Made by a program: the position numbers and the translations under genes. The notes beneath the pieces were generated by a model. The model was not told the DNA's origin. It searched no databases and saw only the letters and a program-made list of their open reading frames with translations. This document shows positions 18,133-26,982 of a stretch of 64,000 bases of DNA, one piece after another (positions within the stretch are counted from its first letter, which is position 1; each line of letters opens with the position of its first letter). Source of the DNA: Amycolatopsis camponoti (GTDB lineage Bacteria > Actinomycetota > Actinomycetes > Mycobacteriales > Pseudonocardiaceae); NCBI RefSeq assembly GCF_902497555.1, contig NZ_CABVGP010000001.1, forward strand, positions 2,708,501 through 2,772,500, read 5' to 3'.

Positions 18133-18216
18133 TCCGTCGACACTACGTCAACCGGGGGTAACCGGGTCGCTGGAACGGCCTAGGGCCGAGCGGGATTGTC
18201 GACGGATTGTCGACGG
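18129..18216. promoter_or_regulatory. GTCGAC element array upstream of first LuxR gene
   Basis: Positions 18197-18216 read TGTCGACGGATTGTCGACGG, two copies of TGTCGACGG with an 11-base period. An inverted copy (ACAATCCGTCGACA) lies at 18129-18142. The 20-base tandem is repeated without change at 53142-53161 upstream of the other LuxR gene. The tandem ends 43 bases before the ATG at 18260. It is probably a shared regulator site; the binding protein is not known. Confidence 0.6.
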
Positions 18217-18259
18217 CTCGTGTCAGCGTGGTCCTCACAGGGACTGGGGGTTCTGCCTT

Positions 18260-18964
18260 ATGGAAGAGAGACCACCGACGTTGCGGGTCGTCGTCATCTC
18301 ACCCGTGCGCATCTACGTCGAAGGCCTGGCGCGGCTGCTCGACGCCGAGCCCGGCATCCGGCTGACCGGGACGGCGGGTGGCGTCGACACCGCCGTGCCG
18401 CTGCTGGACCGGCCGGACGTCGACGTGATCCTGCTCGACATGACCGGGGACATGGCCGGTGAGCGTGGGTTGACCGCGCTGCACCGGCTGGCCGGGATCA
18501 CCGCGGTGCCGTGCGTCGTGCTGGGCATCCCGGACCGGCCGGCCGAGGTGATCGCCTGCGCCGAGGCGGGGATCGCCGGTTACGTGACGAACGAGCACGG
18601 CTTCGCCGATCTCGTCGGCACGCTCCGCTCGGCCACCAAGGGCGAATTCACCTGCGGGGCGGACATCGCCGCCGGACTGGTGGACCGGTTGGCCGCGCTG
18701 GCCCGCGATCGCCGTCCCGCGGCGTTGGTGAACCTGACGTCCCGTGAGCTGGAGATCGTCGCGTTGATCGAGTCCGGGTACTCGAACAAGGAAATCGCCC
18801 GGCTGCTGCAGATCCAGCTCACCACCGCGAAGAACCACGTGCACAACATCCTCGAGAAGCTGGGTGTCCGCGGCCGGGGTCAGGTGATGGCGGCGATCCG
18901 CGGGCGGCAGTGGGGCATCGAGACCGCGCCCCCGCCGTTGCGGGTGCTGGCGGAATCCAGCTGA
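18260..18964 (+). CDS. NarL/LuxR-type response regulator, left end of eCIS locus
   Basis: This 234-residue protein has a receiver-like domain (~9-125) with acceptor candidate Asp in ILLDMTGDM and a C-terminal LuxR helix-turn-helix (~160-220: LTSRELEIVALIESGYSNKEIARLLQIQLTTAKNHVHNILEKLGV). No cognate kinase is nearby, and the receiver N-terminus (VVVISPVRIYVEG) lacks the usual DD pair, so it may be phosphorylation-independent. It is preceded by the GTCGAC array. Its position and shared upstream element suggest it controls the injection system. Confidence 0.85.
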   Translation: MEERPPTLRVVVISPVRIYVEGLARLLDAEPGIRLTGTAGGVDTAVPLLDRPDVDVILLDMTGDMAGERGLTALHRLAGITAVPCVVLGIPDRPAEVIACAEAGIAGYVTNEHGFADLVGTLRSATKGEFTCGADIAAGLVDRLAALARDRRPAALVNLTSRELEIVALIESGYSNKEIARLLQIQLTTAKNHVHNILEKLGVRGRGQVMAAIRGRQWGIETAPPPLRVLAESS

Positions 18965-19057
18965 TCCGGATCCTTTGCAGACCGAACCCTGATCCCGGGG
19001 ATTCATGACGGTCGCCGCACCGGCCAGCAGACTCGGTGTCCGAGGTGGTGAACGCCG

Positions 19058-19423
19058 ATGGGTCCGATCCGAGTTCTCATCACACACATGGTCGCGCTCG
19101 ACTGCGACATCGTGCGGCGGATCGCGGGGGAGCGGACCGACATGACGATCGTGGGCTCCGTGAGCGGGCCCGAGGAGGCAGCCGAAGCGCTGTTCCGCCC
19201 CGGGTTCGACGTCCTGTTGCTGTCCGCGTCGCGGCCGGATTCGCTGTGCGGCTATCTCGACCTGATGTGGGACAACCCGCGGCTCGGTGTCGCGGTCGTC
19301 GATCCGACCGACCGGCTCGGGGTGGTCCGGGTGTGCCGGATCGTCGAGCGGGCGCGGGGCGCCGGTGCGGGGTGGCCGGAGTACCTGGCGGCCGTGCTCC
19401 GGTCGGCCGCCGACCCGGGCTGA
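19058..19423 (+). CDS. stand-alone degenerate receiver-like protein
   Basis: This 121-residue protein resembles a response-regulator receiver: RVLITHMVALDCDIVRRIAGE at the N-terminus and FDVLLLSASRPDS where receivers have xDVxLLDxxMP. The phospho-acceptor Asp is replaced by Ser, and no output domain follows. GAGGTGG lies upstream of the ATG. Sitting between the LuxR gene and the structural genes, it may be a pseudo-receiver partner of the LuxR regulator. This is inference. Confidence 0.7.
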   Translation: MGPIRVLITHMVALDCDIVRRIAGERTDMTIVGSVSGPEEAAEALFRPGFDVLLLSASRPDSLCGYLDLMWDNPRLGVAVVDPTDRLGVVRVCRIVERARGAGAGWPEYLAAVLRSAADPG

Positions 19424-19446
19424 CAACCAAACGAGGAGGAACGAAC

Positions 19447-19695
19447 ATGGCCGTGCGGATCAGGAGCCTGCTCGTGTCCGGCCCGATCTCGGTGCCGCTG
19501 AGCACCGGCCGGACCGTGCGCCTGTCCCCGGGACAGGAGTCGGACGAAGTGCCCGACGTCGAGGTCGCCGGCAGCGACAAGGTCGAGAAACTGCGCCGGC
19601 GGGGACTCATCGACGTCGAGACGGTCGACGACGCCGCCGCCGAACCGGCGCCGGAGCGCCCGCGTTCCCGGAAACGTCCGGACACCACCGAATGA
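19447..19695 (+). CDS. small eCIS protein upstream of sheath
   Basis: This 82-residue protein has a strong ribosome binding site (GAGGAGGA). It has a beta-rich N-terminus (VRIRSLLVSGPISVPLSTGRTVRLSPG), a short VEKLRRRGLIDVE segment and an acidic/basic disordered tail. Position (just before the sheath) and layout recall the small DUF2635/gp38-type proteins that precede the sheath in Mu-like phages, but I cannot show homology. It is the first gene of the structural operon. Confidence 0.6.
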   Translation: MAVRIRSLLVSGPISVPLSTGRTVRLSPGQESDEVPDVEVAGSDKVEKLRRRGLIDVETVDDAAAEPAPERPRSRKRPDTTE

Positions 19696-19711
19696 GCGAG
19701 AGGAGACGATC

Positions 19712-21658
19712 ATGCCGACCCTGAGCTATCCGGGTGTCTACGTCCAGGAAGTGCCCGGCGGGGCGAAACCGCTGGACACCGCGAGTACGTCGACGGCCGC
19801 GTTCGTCGGGCTGACCGAGCGGGGACCGGACACCGGCCCCACCCTGGTCACCAGCTGGACGGCCTTCCAGCGCACCTACGGCTCGTTCATCGCGGACGGC
19901 TTCCTCGCGCACAGCGTGTTCCAGTACTTCAACAACGGCGGCCGGCAGTGCTACGTCGTGCGGGTCACCCGTTCCAACGCCACCGTCGCGAGCGTGACGG
20001 TGAACAACCGGGCCGCCGCCCCGATCGCCGGCTTCACCTTCAGCGCCAAGAACAAGGGCGCCTGGGGCAACACCCTGCTGCTGCAGATCGAGGACGGCAC
20101 GCTGGACCCCGGCAACCTGTTCAAACTGTCGGTACGCCGCCAGGACAACGCGAGCGTGCTGCCCGATGATCCGCTCGGCATCGTCCCGCTGGAGGTGTTC
20201 GACAACCTCAGCATCGACCCGGGCTCGCCGGACTACGTGGCCGCCGTGGTCGGCCGGGGTTCCGCACTGGTCGACGTGCAGGTGCTCCCGGCCAACGCCG
20301 CCAGCCTGCAGCACGGCGTGCATCGCGGCGGCGTCAACCCGGTGCTGCCGCTGAACGCCAACCTCAGCTTCCGGATCAATGTGGACGGTGACGGGCTCCA
20401 GACCGTGACCCTGCCCACCGCCGCCGGCACGGCGACCGCGCTGAACGACGTCCGCGACGCGATCCAGGCCGCGGTGCGGTTGCTGGTCAAGAAGAAGACG
20501 TCCACCGACCCGGCGGCGTTCACCGCCTTCGCGTGCTCGGTGGAGACCGTCGGCGCGCAGTCCCGGCTCGTGCTGCAGTCCGGCACCGGCACGGCCGCGT
20601 CCTCGGTGGCGGTGCAGCCCGCCGCGGCGAACGACGCGTCCATCCAGCTCAAGCTCGGTGACGGCGGCGGTGGCCGGTCGGAGAGCGGCAACGCCGTGCA
20701 ACGGCCCGCCAACGCCACCGCGATCCAGGTCGGTGACGCGGCCGTGGCCGCACCGGTCACCGCGGCGGTGGCCGGATCCGACGGCACCACCGCGATCAGC
20801 GAGACGAGCTTCAGCAACGCTTTCCCGCTGCTGGACCGCGTGACCGACTTCAGCCTGCTCGCGGTGCCGGGGGAGAGCACCCCGGCGATGGCCGATCTCG
20901 GCATGGCCTACGCCGCCAACCGGCCGCTGCAGGACGTCTTCTACCTCGGTGAGACCGGTTCGCACGACGACACCGTCGCCGAGGCGACCGCGTTCCGCAA
21001 CCAGCTCACCACGGCGAACTCCTACGGGGCGGTGTACTTCCCCTGGGTCAAGGCACTCGACCCGACCGGCCAGTCCAGGGACCCGATCCTGCTGCCGCCC
21101 TCCGGTCACGTCGCGGGCCTCTACGCCCGGATCGACGCGGCTCGCGGCGTGTGGAAGGCGCCGGCCGGCACCGAGGCGAGCCTCAACGGCGTCGTCGGCC
21201 TGGCCGTGGAACTGTCCGATGTGGACCACGGGAACCTGAACCCGAAGGGTATCGACGTCATCCGCCGGTTCCCCGGCGCGGGCGTGGTGGCGTTCGGCGC
21301 CCGCACCATCTCGTCGGATCCGTCGTGGCGCTACGTTCCGGTCCGCCGCACCGCCATCATGCTGCGGGTCAGCATCTACAACGGTATCCAGTTCGCCGTC
21401 TTCGAGCCGAACGACGAACCGCTGTGGGCGCAGCTGCGGCTGGCCGTCGGGTCCTTCATGACCGGCCTGTTCCGCCAGGGAGCCTTCCAGGGCGCGACGC
21501 CGGCCCAGGCCTTCTTCGTGAAGTGCGACGCGGAAACCACGACGCAGGCCGACATCGACGCGGGCGTGGTCAACGTGCTGGTGGGCTTCGCGCCGCTGAA
21601 GCCGGCCGAGTTCGTCGTGGTCAGGATCAGCCAGCAGGCGGGCTTGGCCTCCGGATAG
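19712..21658 (+). CDS. contractile tail sheath protein (Pvc2-type)
   Basis: This 648-residue sheath begins with the hallmark YPGVYVQEVPGGAKPLD and TAAFVGLTERGP and ends with the conserved C-terminal core: GIDVIRRFPGAGVVAFGARTI, WRYVPVRRTAIML, and FVVVRISQQ. The middle (~110-380) is a surface-exposed insertion domain. The sheath polymerises around the tube and contracts to drive it out. Only one sheath gene is present, whereas Photorhabdus PVC has three. The tube gene follows 31 bases later. Confidence 0.96.
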   Translation: MPTLSYPGVYVQEVPGGAKPLDTASTSTAAFVGLTERGPDTGPTLVTSWTAFQRTYGSFIADGFLAHSVFQYFNNGGRQCYVVRVTRSNATVASVTVNNRAAAPIAGFTFSAKNKGAWGNTLLLQIEDGTLDPGNLFKLSVRRQDNASVLPDDPLGIVPLEVFDNLSIDPGSPDYVAAVVGRGSALVDVQVLPANAASLQHGVHRGGVNPVLPLNANLSFRINVDGDGLQTVTLPTAAGTATALNDVRDAIQAAVRLLVKKKTSTDPAAFTAFACSVETVGAQSRLVLQSGTGTAASSVAVQPAAANDASIQLKLGDGGGGRSESGNAVQRPANATAIQVGDAAVAAPVTAAVAGSDGTTAISETSFSNAFPLLDRVTDFSLLAVPGESTPAMADLGMAYAANRPLQDVFYLGETGSHDDTVAEATAFRNQLTTANSYGAVYFPWVKALDPTGQSRDPILLPPSGHVAGLYARIDAARGVWKAPAGTEASLNGVVGLAVELSDVDHGNLNPKGIDVIRRFPGAGVVAFGARTISSDPSWRYVPVRRTAIMLRVSIYNGIQFAVFEPNDEPLWAQLRLAVGSFMTGLFRQGAFQGATPAQAFFVKCDAETTTQADIDAGVVNVLVGFAPLKPAEFVVVRISQQAGLASG

Positions 21659-21689
21659 TGCTGCGGCGCAACGAAAGGAGTAGGGCCAG

Positions 21690-22190
21690 ATGGCCAAGTT
21701 CACAGTCAACACCACACGGTTGGACCCCTACCAGGGGTTCCGGTTCAAGATCAAGGTGGACGGCCAGTACGTGGCCGCCCTGAACAAGTGTGGCGCCCTG
21801 AAGAAAACCACCGAGGTCACGCCGTGGTACGAGGGCGGCGACGCCAGCGGTCCGCACCAGATGCCCGGCAAGACGAAGTACGACGCGATCCTCATGGAGG
21901 CGGGAGTCACCCACGACACCACCTTCGAGGACTGGGCCAACAAGGTGAACAACTTCCAGGGCGACGCCGCGACGTCGCTGGCCACGTTCCGCAAGGACAT
22001 CACCATCGAGGTCTACAACCTCGGCGGCCAGAAGGTGCTGGCGTACAACGTCTACCGCGCCTGGGTGTCGGAGTACCAGGCGCTGCCCCAGCTGGACGCC
22101 GGTGGCAACGCGGTGCTGATCAGCACGGTCAAGCTGGAGAACGAGGGCTGGGTTCGGGACACCTCCGTGACCGAGGTCAAGGAGAACTGA
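21690..22190 (+). CDS. inner tube protein (gp19/Pvc1-type)
   Basis: This 166-residue protein is of the T4-like gp19 tail-tube/CIS tube family: DPYQGFRFKIKVDGQYVAAL, the KTTEVTPWYEGGDASGPHQMPGK loop, FEDWANKV, and C-terminal EGWVRDTSVTE. Hexameric rings stack to form the ejected tube. AAGGAG precedes the ATG and its stop shares one base with the next start (TGATG). It is the only obvious tube gene in the window. Confidence 0.95.
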   Translation: MAKFTVNTTRLDPYQGFRFKIKVDGQYVAALNKCGALKKTTEVTPWYEGGDASGPHQMPGKTKYDAILMEAGVTHDTTFEDWANKVNNFQGDAATSLATFRKDITIEVYNLGGQKVLAYNVYRAWVSEYQALPQLDAGGNAVLISTVKLENEGWVRDTSVTEVKEN

Positions 22191-23044
22191 TGAACCTGTT
22201 GCCGGGCGGCTACCGGGACGCCGGCGGAGTGCTGCACCGCGAGTTCGAGCTGGCGCCGCTCACCGGTCGCGAGGAGGAGCTGCTGGCCCACCGGTCGGCG
22301 GCACCCACCGCGGCGCTGGTGACCGACGTGCTCAGCCGCTGTGTCGCCCGGCTCGGTGCGATCAGCCCGGTGACCCAGGACGTCACCCGGCACCTGCTCG
22401 TCGCCGACCGGCTCTACCTGCTGCTCCGGTTGCGGCAGGCCACGTTCGGCGATGTCGTGCGGGCCGCCCTGACCTGCCCGTGGGCGGAGTGCGGCGAACA
22501 GATGTCCGTCGACTTCTCGATCGCCGACGTGCCGGTCGACGAGCAGCCGGACCGCGCTCCGCAGTACGCGATGACGCTGTCCGGCGGCACGGAGGTCGCG
22601 TTCCGGCTGCCGACCGGCGCCGACCAGGAACTGCTGTCCGAGCGGCTCGCGGCCAACGAGGCCGAGGCGCTGACCGCACTGCTGTCCCGGTGCGTCCTGC
22701 GGATCGGGGACCGCCCGCCGGACCCCGACCGCGTGGCGGCTCTGCCGGCCGCCGCCCGGCTGGAGATCGAGGAACGGATGCGGGAGCTGGCGCCGAAGGT
22801 CGAGCAGACCCTCGCCGCGCGCTGCGCCGAGTGCGGCCGGACGTTCGTGGCGCCGTTCGACGTCCACCGGTTCTTCTTCGGCGAGCTGCGCACCGACGCG
22901 ACCGTGCTCTACCAGGAAGTGCACTACCTGGCCTACCACTACCACTGGAGCGAGGGCGAGATCATGGCGATGACCCGCGACAAGCGGCACACCTACATCG
23001 ACGTGCTCGCCGACACGATCGAGGTGCTCAACAGTGGCGCCTGA
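22190..23044 (+). CDS. gp26-like baseplate/assembly protein with Cys4 site
   Basis: This 284-residue protein begins NLLPGGYRDAGGVLHREFELAPLTGREEELL and contains the EVAFRLPTGADQE motif found in T4-baseplate (gp26-like) proteins encoded after tube genes. Two cysteine pairs, CPWAEC and CAEC, could form a zinc site. In related loci this protein is thought to act in hub assembly or as a tail chaperone. It is coupled to the tube gene by TGATG, and the next gene starts within its end. The zinc site is inferred. Confidence 0.65.
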   Translation: MNLLPGGYRDAGGVLHREFELAPLTGREEELLAHRSAAPTAALVTDVLSRCVARLGAISPVTQDVTRHLLVADRLYLLLRLRQATFGDVVRAALTCPWAECGEQMSVDFSIADVPVDEQPDRAPQYAMTLSGGTEVAFRLPTGADQELLSERLAANEAEALTALLSRCVLRIGDRPPDPDRVAALPAAARLEIEERMRELAPKVEQTLAARCAECGRTFVAPFDVHRFFFGELRTDATVLYQEVHYLAYHYHWSEGEIMAMTRDKRHTYIDVLADTIEVLNSGA

Positions 23045-24083
23045 CGGTTACCTGCGCGGTGTGCTGGCCGACGGAGCGCGGCCGTTCGGATTCCGGGCCG
23101 GCGTCCGCGAACTGCTCGGCGCGGCCGACGACAACGGCGTGCGGGTCGCCTTTCCACCCCGCCCGCCACGCGGTGTCTTCCGGTACGTGCGGCAGCACGC
23201 CCCGGCCGCGCCGGGCACCGCGGAGTGGGACGACGGGTCGTACTGGCTGGCGGAGACGGACGACTTCGAGCTCGCGCCGGCACCGGTCCCGGTGAATGTT
23301 TCGGATGCCACCGAACGCCGGTCCGATCACCTGAAGCGCGTCGTCGAACCGCCGGCCACCGCGCACGCGGCGGAACCGGTGCGCCCGGGGACGGCCGCGA
23401 CTGCCGTCGAGCCGACGCCCCGGCCGGTCGACGCGAGAGTGGCGGAGGCGTCACCGGCCGACGCCGCCGCGCCGGAACGGTCAGCCGCCGCGCCTCTCTC
23501 CTCGCCGGGGACCGCCCTGCCTGCCACCCCGTCGGCGACGCGGGCGAAGAGCCAGGGGGCACCGGGGATGTCCGCGCCGGCTTCCGGCTCCCCGCGGCCG
23601 ACGTCGAACCCGCCGGCCGAGCGGCCCGGGCCCCTCGGGCTCACCCGCCGGCCGGACGCGCCGGCCGTCCGGCCGGAACCTGCGGTGGCCGCGACGGTGA
23701 CGCCCGTCGGTTCGGCGCGGCCTGCCGCCCTGTCCGGCCCGGAACGGCCCACCGAGACCCCGCGACCCGCGCCGGTGACCGGCCGCACCCCGGCCGCACC
23801 CCGGCCGATCCGCACGCTGAGCGCGGCAGCACCGGCGGTGCGTCCGGAGCGGAAGCCGGACCACGGGCTGGGCGCCGTCCAGTCCGTGGTGGCCTCCAAC
23901 CGGCCGCCGCACCGGCAGACTCCGAAGCCGGACGGCACCGTCGTGGAGACGCCGCCGGTCGTCGCGCCGCCACCGGCGCCGCCGCGGATCGTCGTGGTGC
24001 ACGCGCCCGACGAAGCCGTGGCCGTCCCGGCGTTCTGGGAGCGCCGGAACCTCGGCCGCCTGACGAACCGGATCGTGCGATGA
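23034..24083 (+). CDS. Pro/Ala-rich eCIS protein with disordered linker
   Basis: This 349-residue protein has a folded N-terminal part (~1-80, DGYLRGVLADGARPFGFRAG, YWLAETDDFELAP), about 230 residues of Pro/Ala/Arg-rich low-complexity sequence, and a short C-terminal motif FWERRNLGRLTNRIV. The GTG start lies 11 bases inside the preceding gene, and its stop overlaps the DUF4255 start (ATGA), so expression is tied to both. The sequence is not helical enough to be a normal tape measure. It could be a flexible tether or a cap accessory. The function is unknown. Confidence 0.7.
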   Translation: MAPDGYLRGVLADGARPFGFRAGVRELLGAADDNGVRVAFPPRPPRGVFRYVRQHAPAAPGTAEWDDGSYWLAETDDFELAPAPVPVNVSDATERRSDHLKRVVEPPATAHAAEPVRPGTAATAVEPTPRPVDARVAEASPADAAAPERSAAAPLSSPGTALPATPSATRAKSQGAPGMSAPASGSPRPTSNPPAERPGPLGLTRRPDAPAVRPEPAVAATVTPVGSARPAALSGPERPTETPRPAPVTGRTPAAPRPIRTLSAAAPAVRPERKPDHGLGAVQSVVASNRPPHRQTPKPDGTVVETPPVVAPPPAPPRIVVVHAPDEAVAVPAFWERRNLGRLTNRIVR

Positions 24084-24916
24084 GCGCGGGCACGGCGATC
24101 GGCATGGTCAGCGCGTCGCTGCGCAACCTGCTGGTCGGCGAGATGCGGCTGAACCCCGCGCCGGACGTGACGATCCTGGCGCCCGACGAGGCGAGCACGA
24201 CCAGGCGGGTCAACCTGTTCCTCTACAAGCTCGCCGAGAACCAGTTCCTGAAGAACCAGGACTTCACCGTCAAGGCCGGCAGCCCGAACCAGCTGGTGCC
24301 GGCGCCGCTGTCGGTCAACCTGTTCTACCTGCTCACGCCCTACGCGCCGAACGACCCGCTGGAGGGCAACGCCACCGCGCACCAGATCCTCGGCGAGGCG
24401 ATGCGGGTGTTCTACGAGAACCCGGTCGTCCCCGCGATCTACCTCGATCCCGGACTCGCCGACGCCAGGGAACACCTGCAGATCGCCAGTGACCTGCTCG
24501 ACCCCGAGGAGCTGCGCGGCATCTGGACCACGTTCTCCCAGCCGTTCCGGCTGTCGGTGATGTACCAGGTGTCCACCGTCCAGCTCGACCGGCTGCCCGC
24601 CGCGCAGCGCCCGCTGGCCAACCGCGTGCGCACGGTGGGCGTGCCGGAGATCAGGGCGCCGCTGGACCTGCCCGTGATCACCGGCATGACGCCGGCCGCG
24701 GGCCCGGCGGGCACCGTCGTCACGTTCACCGGTGCGCACCTGGCCGGCTGGCGGGGCATGGTCTCGGTCGGCGACCGGACCGTGCTGCCCGGCCAGCCCC
24801 TGACCGCCGATTCCTTCACCGCCGCGGTGCCCGCGCTGAGCGCCGGCTTCTACGAGCTGCGGGTGGACGTCGCCCAGCTGGCCCGGCGCACGTTCCTGTT
24901 CGAGGTGACCCCATGA
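24080..24916 (+). CDS. DUF4255 tail-terminator/cap protein (Pvc16-type)
   Basis: This 278-residue protein has the DUF4255 domain (~1-185: VSASLRNLLVGEM, ARRVNLFLYKLAEN-like segment, PLSVNLFYLLTPYAPN, HQILGEAMRVFYENPV) followed by an IPT/TIG-like Ig domain (~190-278: PVITGMTPAAGPAGTVVTFTG). In PVC and Afp the homologue caps the distal end of sheath and tube and sets particle termination. It is coupled by ATGA overlaps to both neighbours. Confidence 0.93.
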   Translation: MSAGTAIGMVSASLRNLLVGEMRLNPAPDVTILAPDEASTTRRVNLFLYKLAENQFLKNQDFTVKAGSPNQLVPAPLSVNLFYLLTPYAPNDPLEGNATAHQILGEAMRVFYENPVVPAIYLDPGLADAREHLQIASDLLDPEELRGIWTTFSQPFRLSVMYQVSTVQLDRLPAAQRPLANRVRTVGVPEIRAPLDLPVITGMTPAAGPAGTVVTFTGAHLAGWRGMVSVGDRTVLPGQPLTADSFTAAVPALSAGFYELRVDVAQLARRTFLFEVTP

Positions 24917-26982
24917 CGGCCTACCGCGACCCCGTCGAGCACCTGGCCGACGAGCTCCGCCGGCTGGATCTGCTGATCGGCGCGCGTCTGACGTCGCTGT
25001 CGCTGCACAACGAGGAGTTCCCGGAAACCCAGCCGGCGCGGGCGGTCTACATCACCCGGGACGAGGTCGACTGGCTGCTGGCCGACGGCCGGGACGGCAT
25101 GACGCCGATCGAGAGCGTCGCGCTGAAGCAGTTGTCCCTCGAGATCGACGCGAGAGTAGAGGCCAGCGATGACCTGCCGCTGGTCGCGCTCGGCCGCCTG
25201 TTCGGGCTGTCCGCCGTCGAGCTCGGTGCCGTGGTCGTCTGCCTGGCCCCGGAGCTGCGCCACAAATACGATCGCGTGTACGCCTACCTGCAGGACGACA
25301 TCACCCGCCGTCGCCCCAGCGTCGACCTGATCCTGAAGCTGCTGTGCGACGGCGAACCGCGGCGGTGGGCGGCCACCGGCCTGTTCACCGCGACGGCACC
25401 GCTGCTGCGGTACGGCATCCTGCGTCCGGTCGACGACCCGCAGAGCCCGTCGGGCTCCTCCGACCTGGCGCGATTCCTGGTGCTGGACCCGCACATCCGC
25501 CAGTTCCTGCTGGGCGTGGCCGGCCTGGACCCGCGCCTGGCCGGCCACGCCCGGATCCACCGGCTGTCCGACGCCGACGCCGACACCGCGGACCCGGTGG
25601 CCGACCGCCTCGTCCGGCTCTCGCCGCGGGTGTGCTACCTGCACGGCCCGGCCGGTGCCGGCAAGCTCGACCTGGCGGCCCGGGCGAGCCACCGGATGGG
25701 CCTGCCGCTGCTCAGCCTGAACGCCGCGACCCTGCCCGAGCAGGACGCCGCCGAGCTGATCCGGCTGACGTTCCGCGACGCCCTGCTGCACGATGCGGCC
25801 GTGCACATCGCCGACCTGGCGCCGGTGCACGAGCCCGCGCTGCGCTCGGCCGTCGAGGACCACCCCCGGCCGGTCTTCCTCACCGGCGAGCCGGAATGGG
25901 CCGGCACGCTGGACGTCCACCCGATCGCCGTGCCCCTGCCCGACGTCGACCGTGCCGTCGAGCTCTGGAACCGGCACCTGACCCCGCACACCGATGCCGC
26001 CGCCGCGTGGGCGGCCGAACTCGCCGGCCGCTACCGCCTGCCGCCGGCCCGCATCCGGGCCGCCGTCCGCCTGGCCGACGACCTGCGGCTGGCGCAGCCG
26101 CGGCCGCGTGCCCTGACGCTCGCCGACATCGCGGCCGCCTGCCGGCAGCAGTCCGCGCGGACCCTGGGCGGGGCCGCGGTCAAGGCGACCTGCCGGGCCG
26201 GCTGGGACGACCTCGTCCTGCCGGCCGACCGCGTCGGCCGGCTGCGCGACATCCGCGACCAGGTCGTGCACCGGCGGCGGGTGCTGACCGACTGGGGCTT
26301 CGGTGCGAAACTCAGCCGTGGCACCGGCCTGACCGTGCTGTTCAGCGGCGGGCCGGGCACCGGCAAGACGATGGCCGCCGAGGTGCTGGCCGGCGACCTG
26401 GACCTCGATCTGTACACAGTGGACCTGGCGGGAGTGGTCAGCAAGTACATCGGCGAGACCGAACGCAACCTGGCCCGGATCTTCGAGGCGGCGGCGAGCG
26501 CCAACGCCGTCCTGTTCTTCGACGAGGCCGACGCGTTGTTCGGCAAGCGCACCGAGGTGAGCGACGCGCACGACCGGTACGCCAACATCGAGACCAGTTA
26601 TCTGCTGCAGCGCATCGAGGAGTACGAGGGGATCGTCGTGCTCGCGACCAACCTCCGGCAGAACATGGACGACGCGTTCCTGCGGCGCATCCGGTTCGTC
26701 GTCGAGTTCCCGTTCCCGGAGGCCGAGGACCGGCGCCGCATCTGGCGGGCGGTGATCCCGCCCGGCGCGCCACTGGCACCGGACGTCGACTTCGCCGACC
26801 TGGCCGCGCGGTTCGCCGTCACGGGCGCGAACATCCGGAACATCGCGGTGAACGCGGCGTTCCTGGCCGCCGCCGACGGCGGCGTGATCCATCGGTCGCA
26901 CATCCTGCGCGGCGTGCAAAGCGAGTTCGTGAAGATCGGCAAGCTGTGGCCCGATCTTCCGGTCCGGACGGGGGAGTCATGA
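24913..26982 (+). CDS. AAA+ ATPase (Pvc15-type)
   Basis: This 689-residue ATPase has an N-terminal winged-helix-like region (~40-200), a degenerate ATPase module (YLHGPAGAGK at ~240-250, with no clear Walker B) and an active C-terminal AAA+ module. The latter has Walker A GGPGTGKT (Lys485), Walker B LFFDEADALFG (Asp537-Glu538) and an arginine-finger region DDAFLRRIRFVVEFPFP. Homologues are encoded in nearly all eCIS loci and are implicated in cargo loading or particle assembly. ATGA overlaps join it to the cap and hub genes. Confidence 0.94.
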   Translation: MTAYRDPVEHLADELRRLDLLIGARLTSLSLHNEEFPETQPARAVYITRDEVDWLLADGRDGMTPIESVALKQLSLEIDARVEASDDLPLVALGRLFGLSAVELGAVVVCLAPELRHKYDRVYAYLQDDITRRRPSVDLILKLLCDGEPRRWAATGLFTATAPLLRYGILRPVDDPQSPSGSSDLARFLVLDPHIRQFLLGVAGLDPRLAGHARIHRLSDADADTADPVADRLVRLSPRVCYLHGPAGAGKLDLAARASHRMGLPLLSLNAATLPEQDAAELIRLTFRDALLHDAAVHIADLAPVHEPALRSAVEDHPRPVFLTGEPEWAGTLDVHPIAVPLPDVDRAVELWNRHLTPHTDAAAAWAAELAGRYRLPPARIRAAVRLADDLRLAQPRPRALTLADIAAACRQQSARTLGGAAVKATCRAGWDDLVLPADRVGRLRDIRDQVVHRRRVLTDWGFGAKLSRGTGLTVLFSGGPGTGKTMAAEVLAGDLDLDLYTVDLAGVVSKYIGETERNLARIFEAAASANAVLFFDEADALFGKRTEVSDAHDRYANIETSYLLQRIEEYEGIVVLATNLRQNMDDAFLRRIRFVVEFPFPEAEDRRRIWRAVIPPGAPLAPDVDFADLAARFAVTGANIRNIAVNAAFLAAADGGVIHRSHILRGVQSEFVKIGKLWPDLPVRTGES

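Noticed and set aside
19607..21715. Long minus-strand open frame of about 700 codons opposite the sheath gene
   Set aside because: Its composition is Arg/Gly/His/Val-rich without any domain pattern. It is an antisense shadow of a high-GC coding strand, as are similar long frames opposite the AAA+ gene (24850-26919) and the tail protein I gene (32778-34445).
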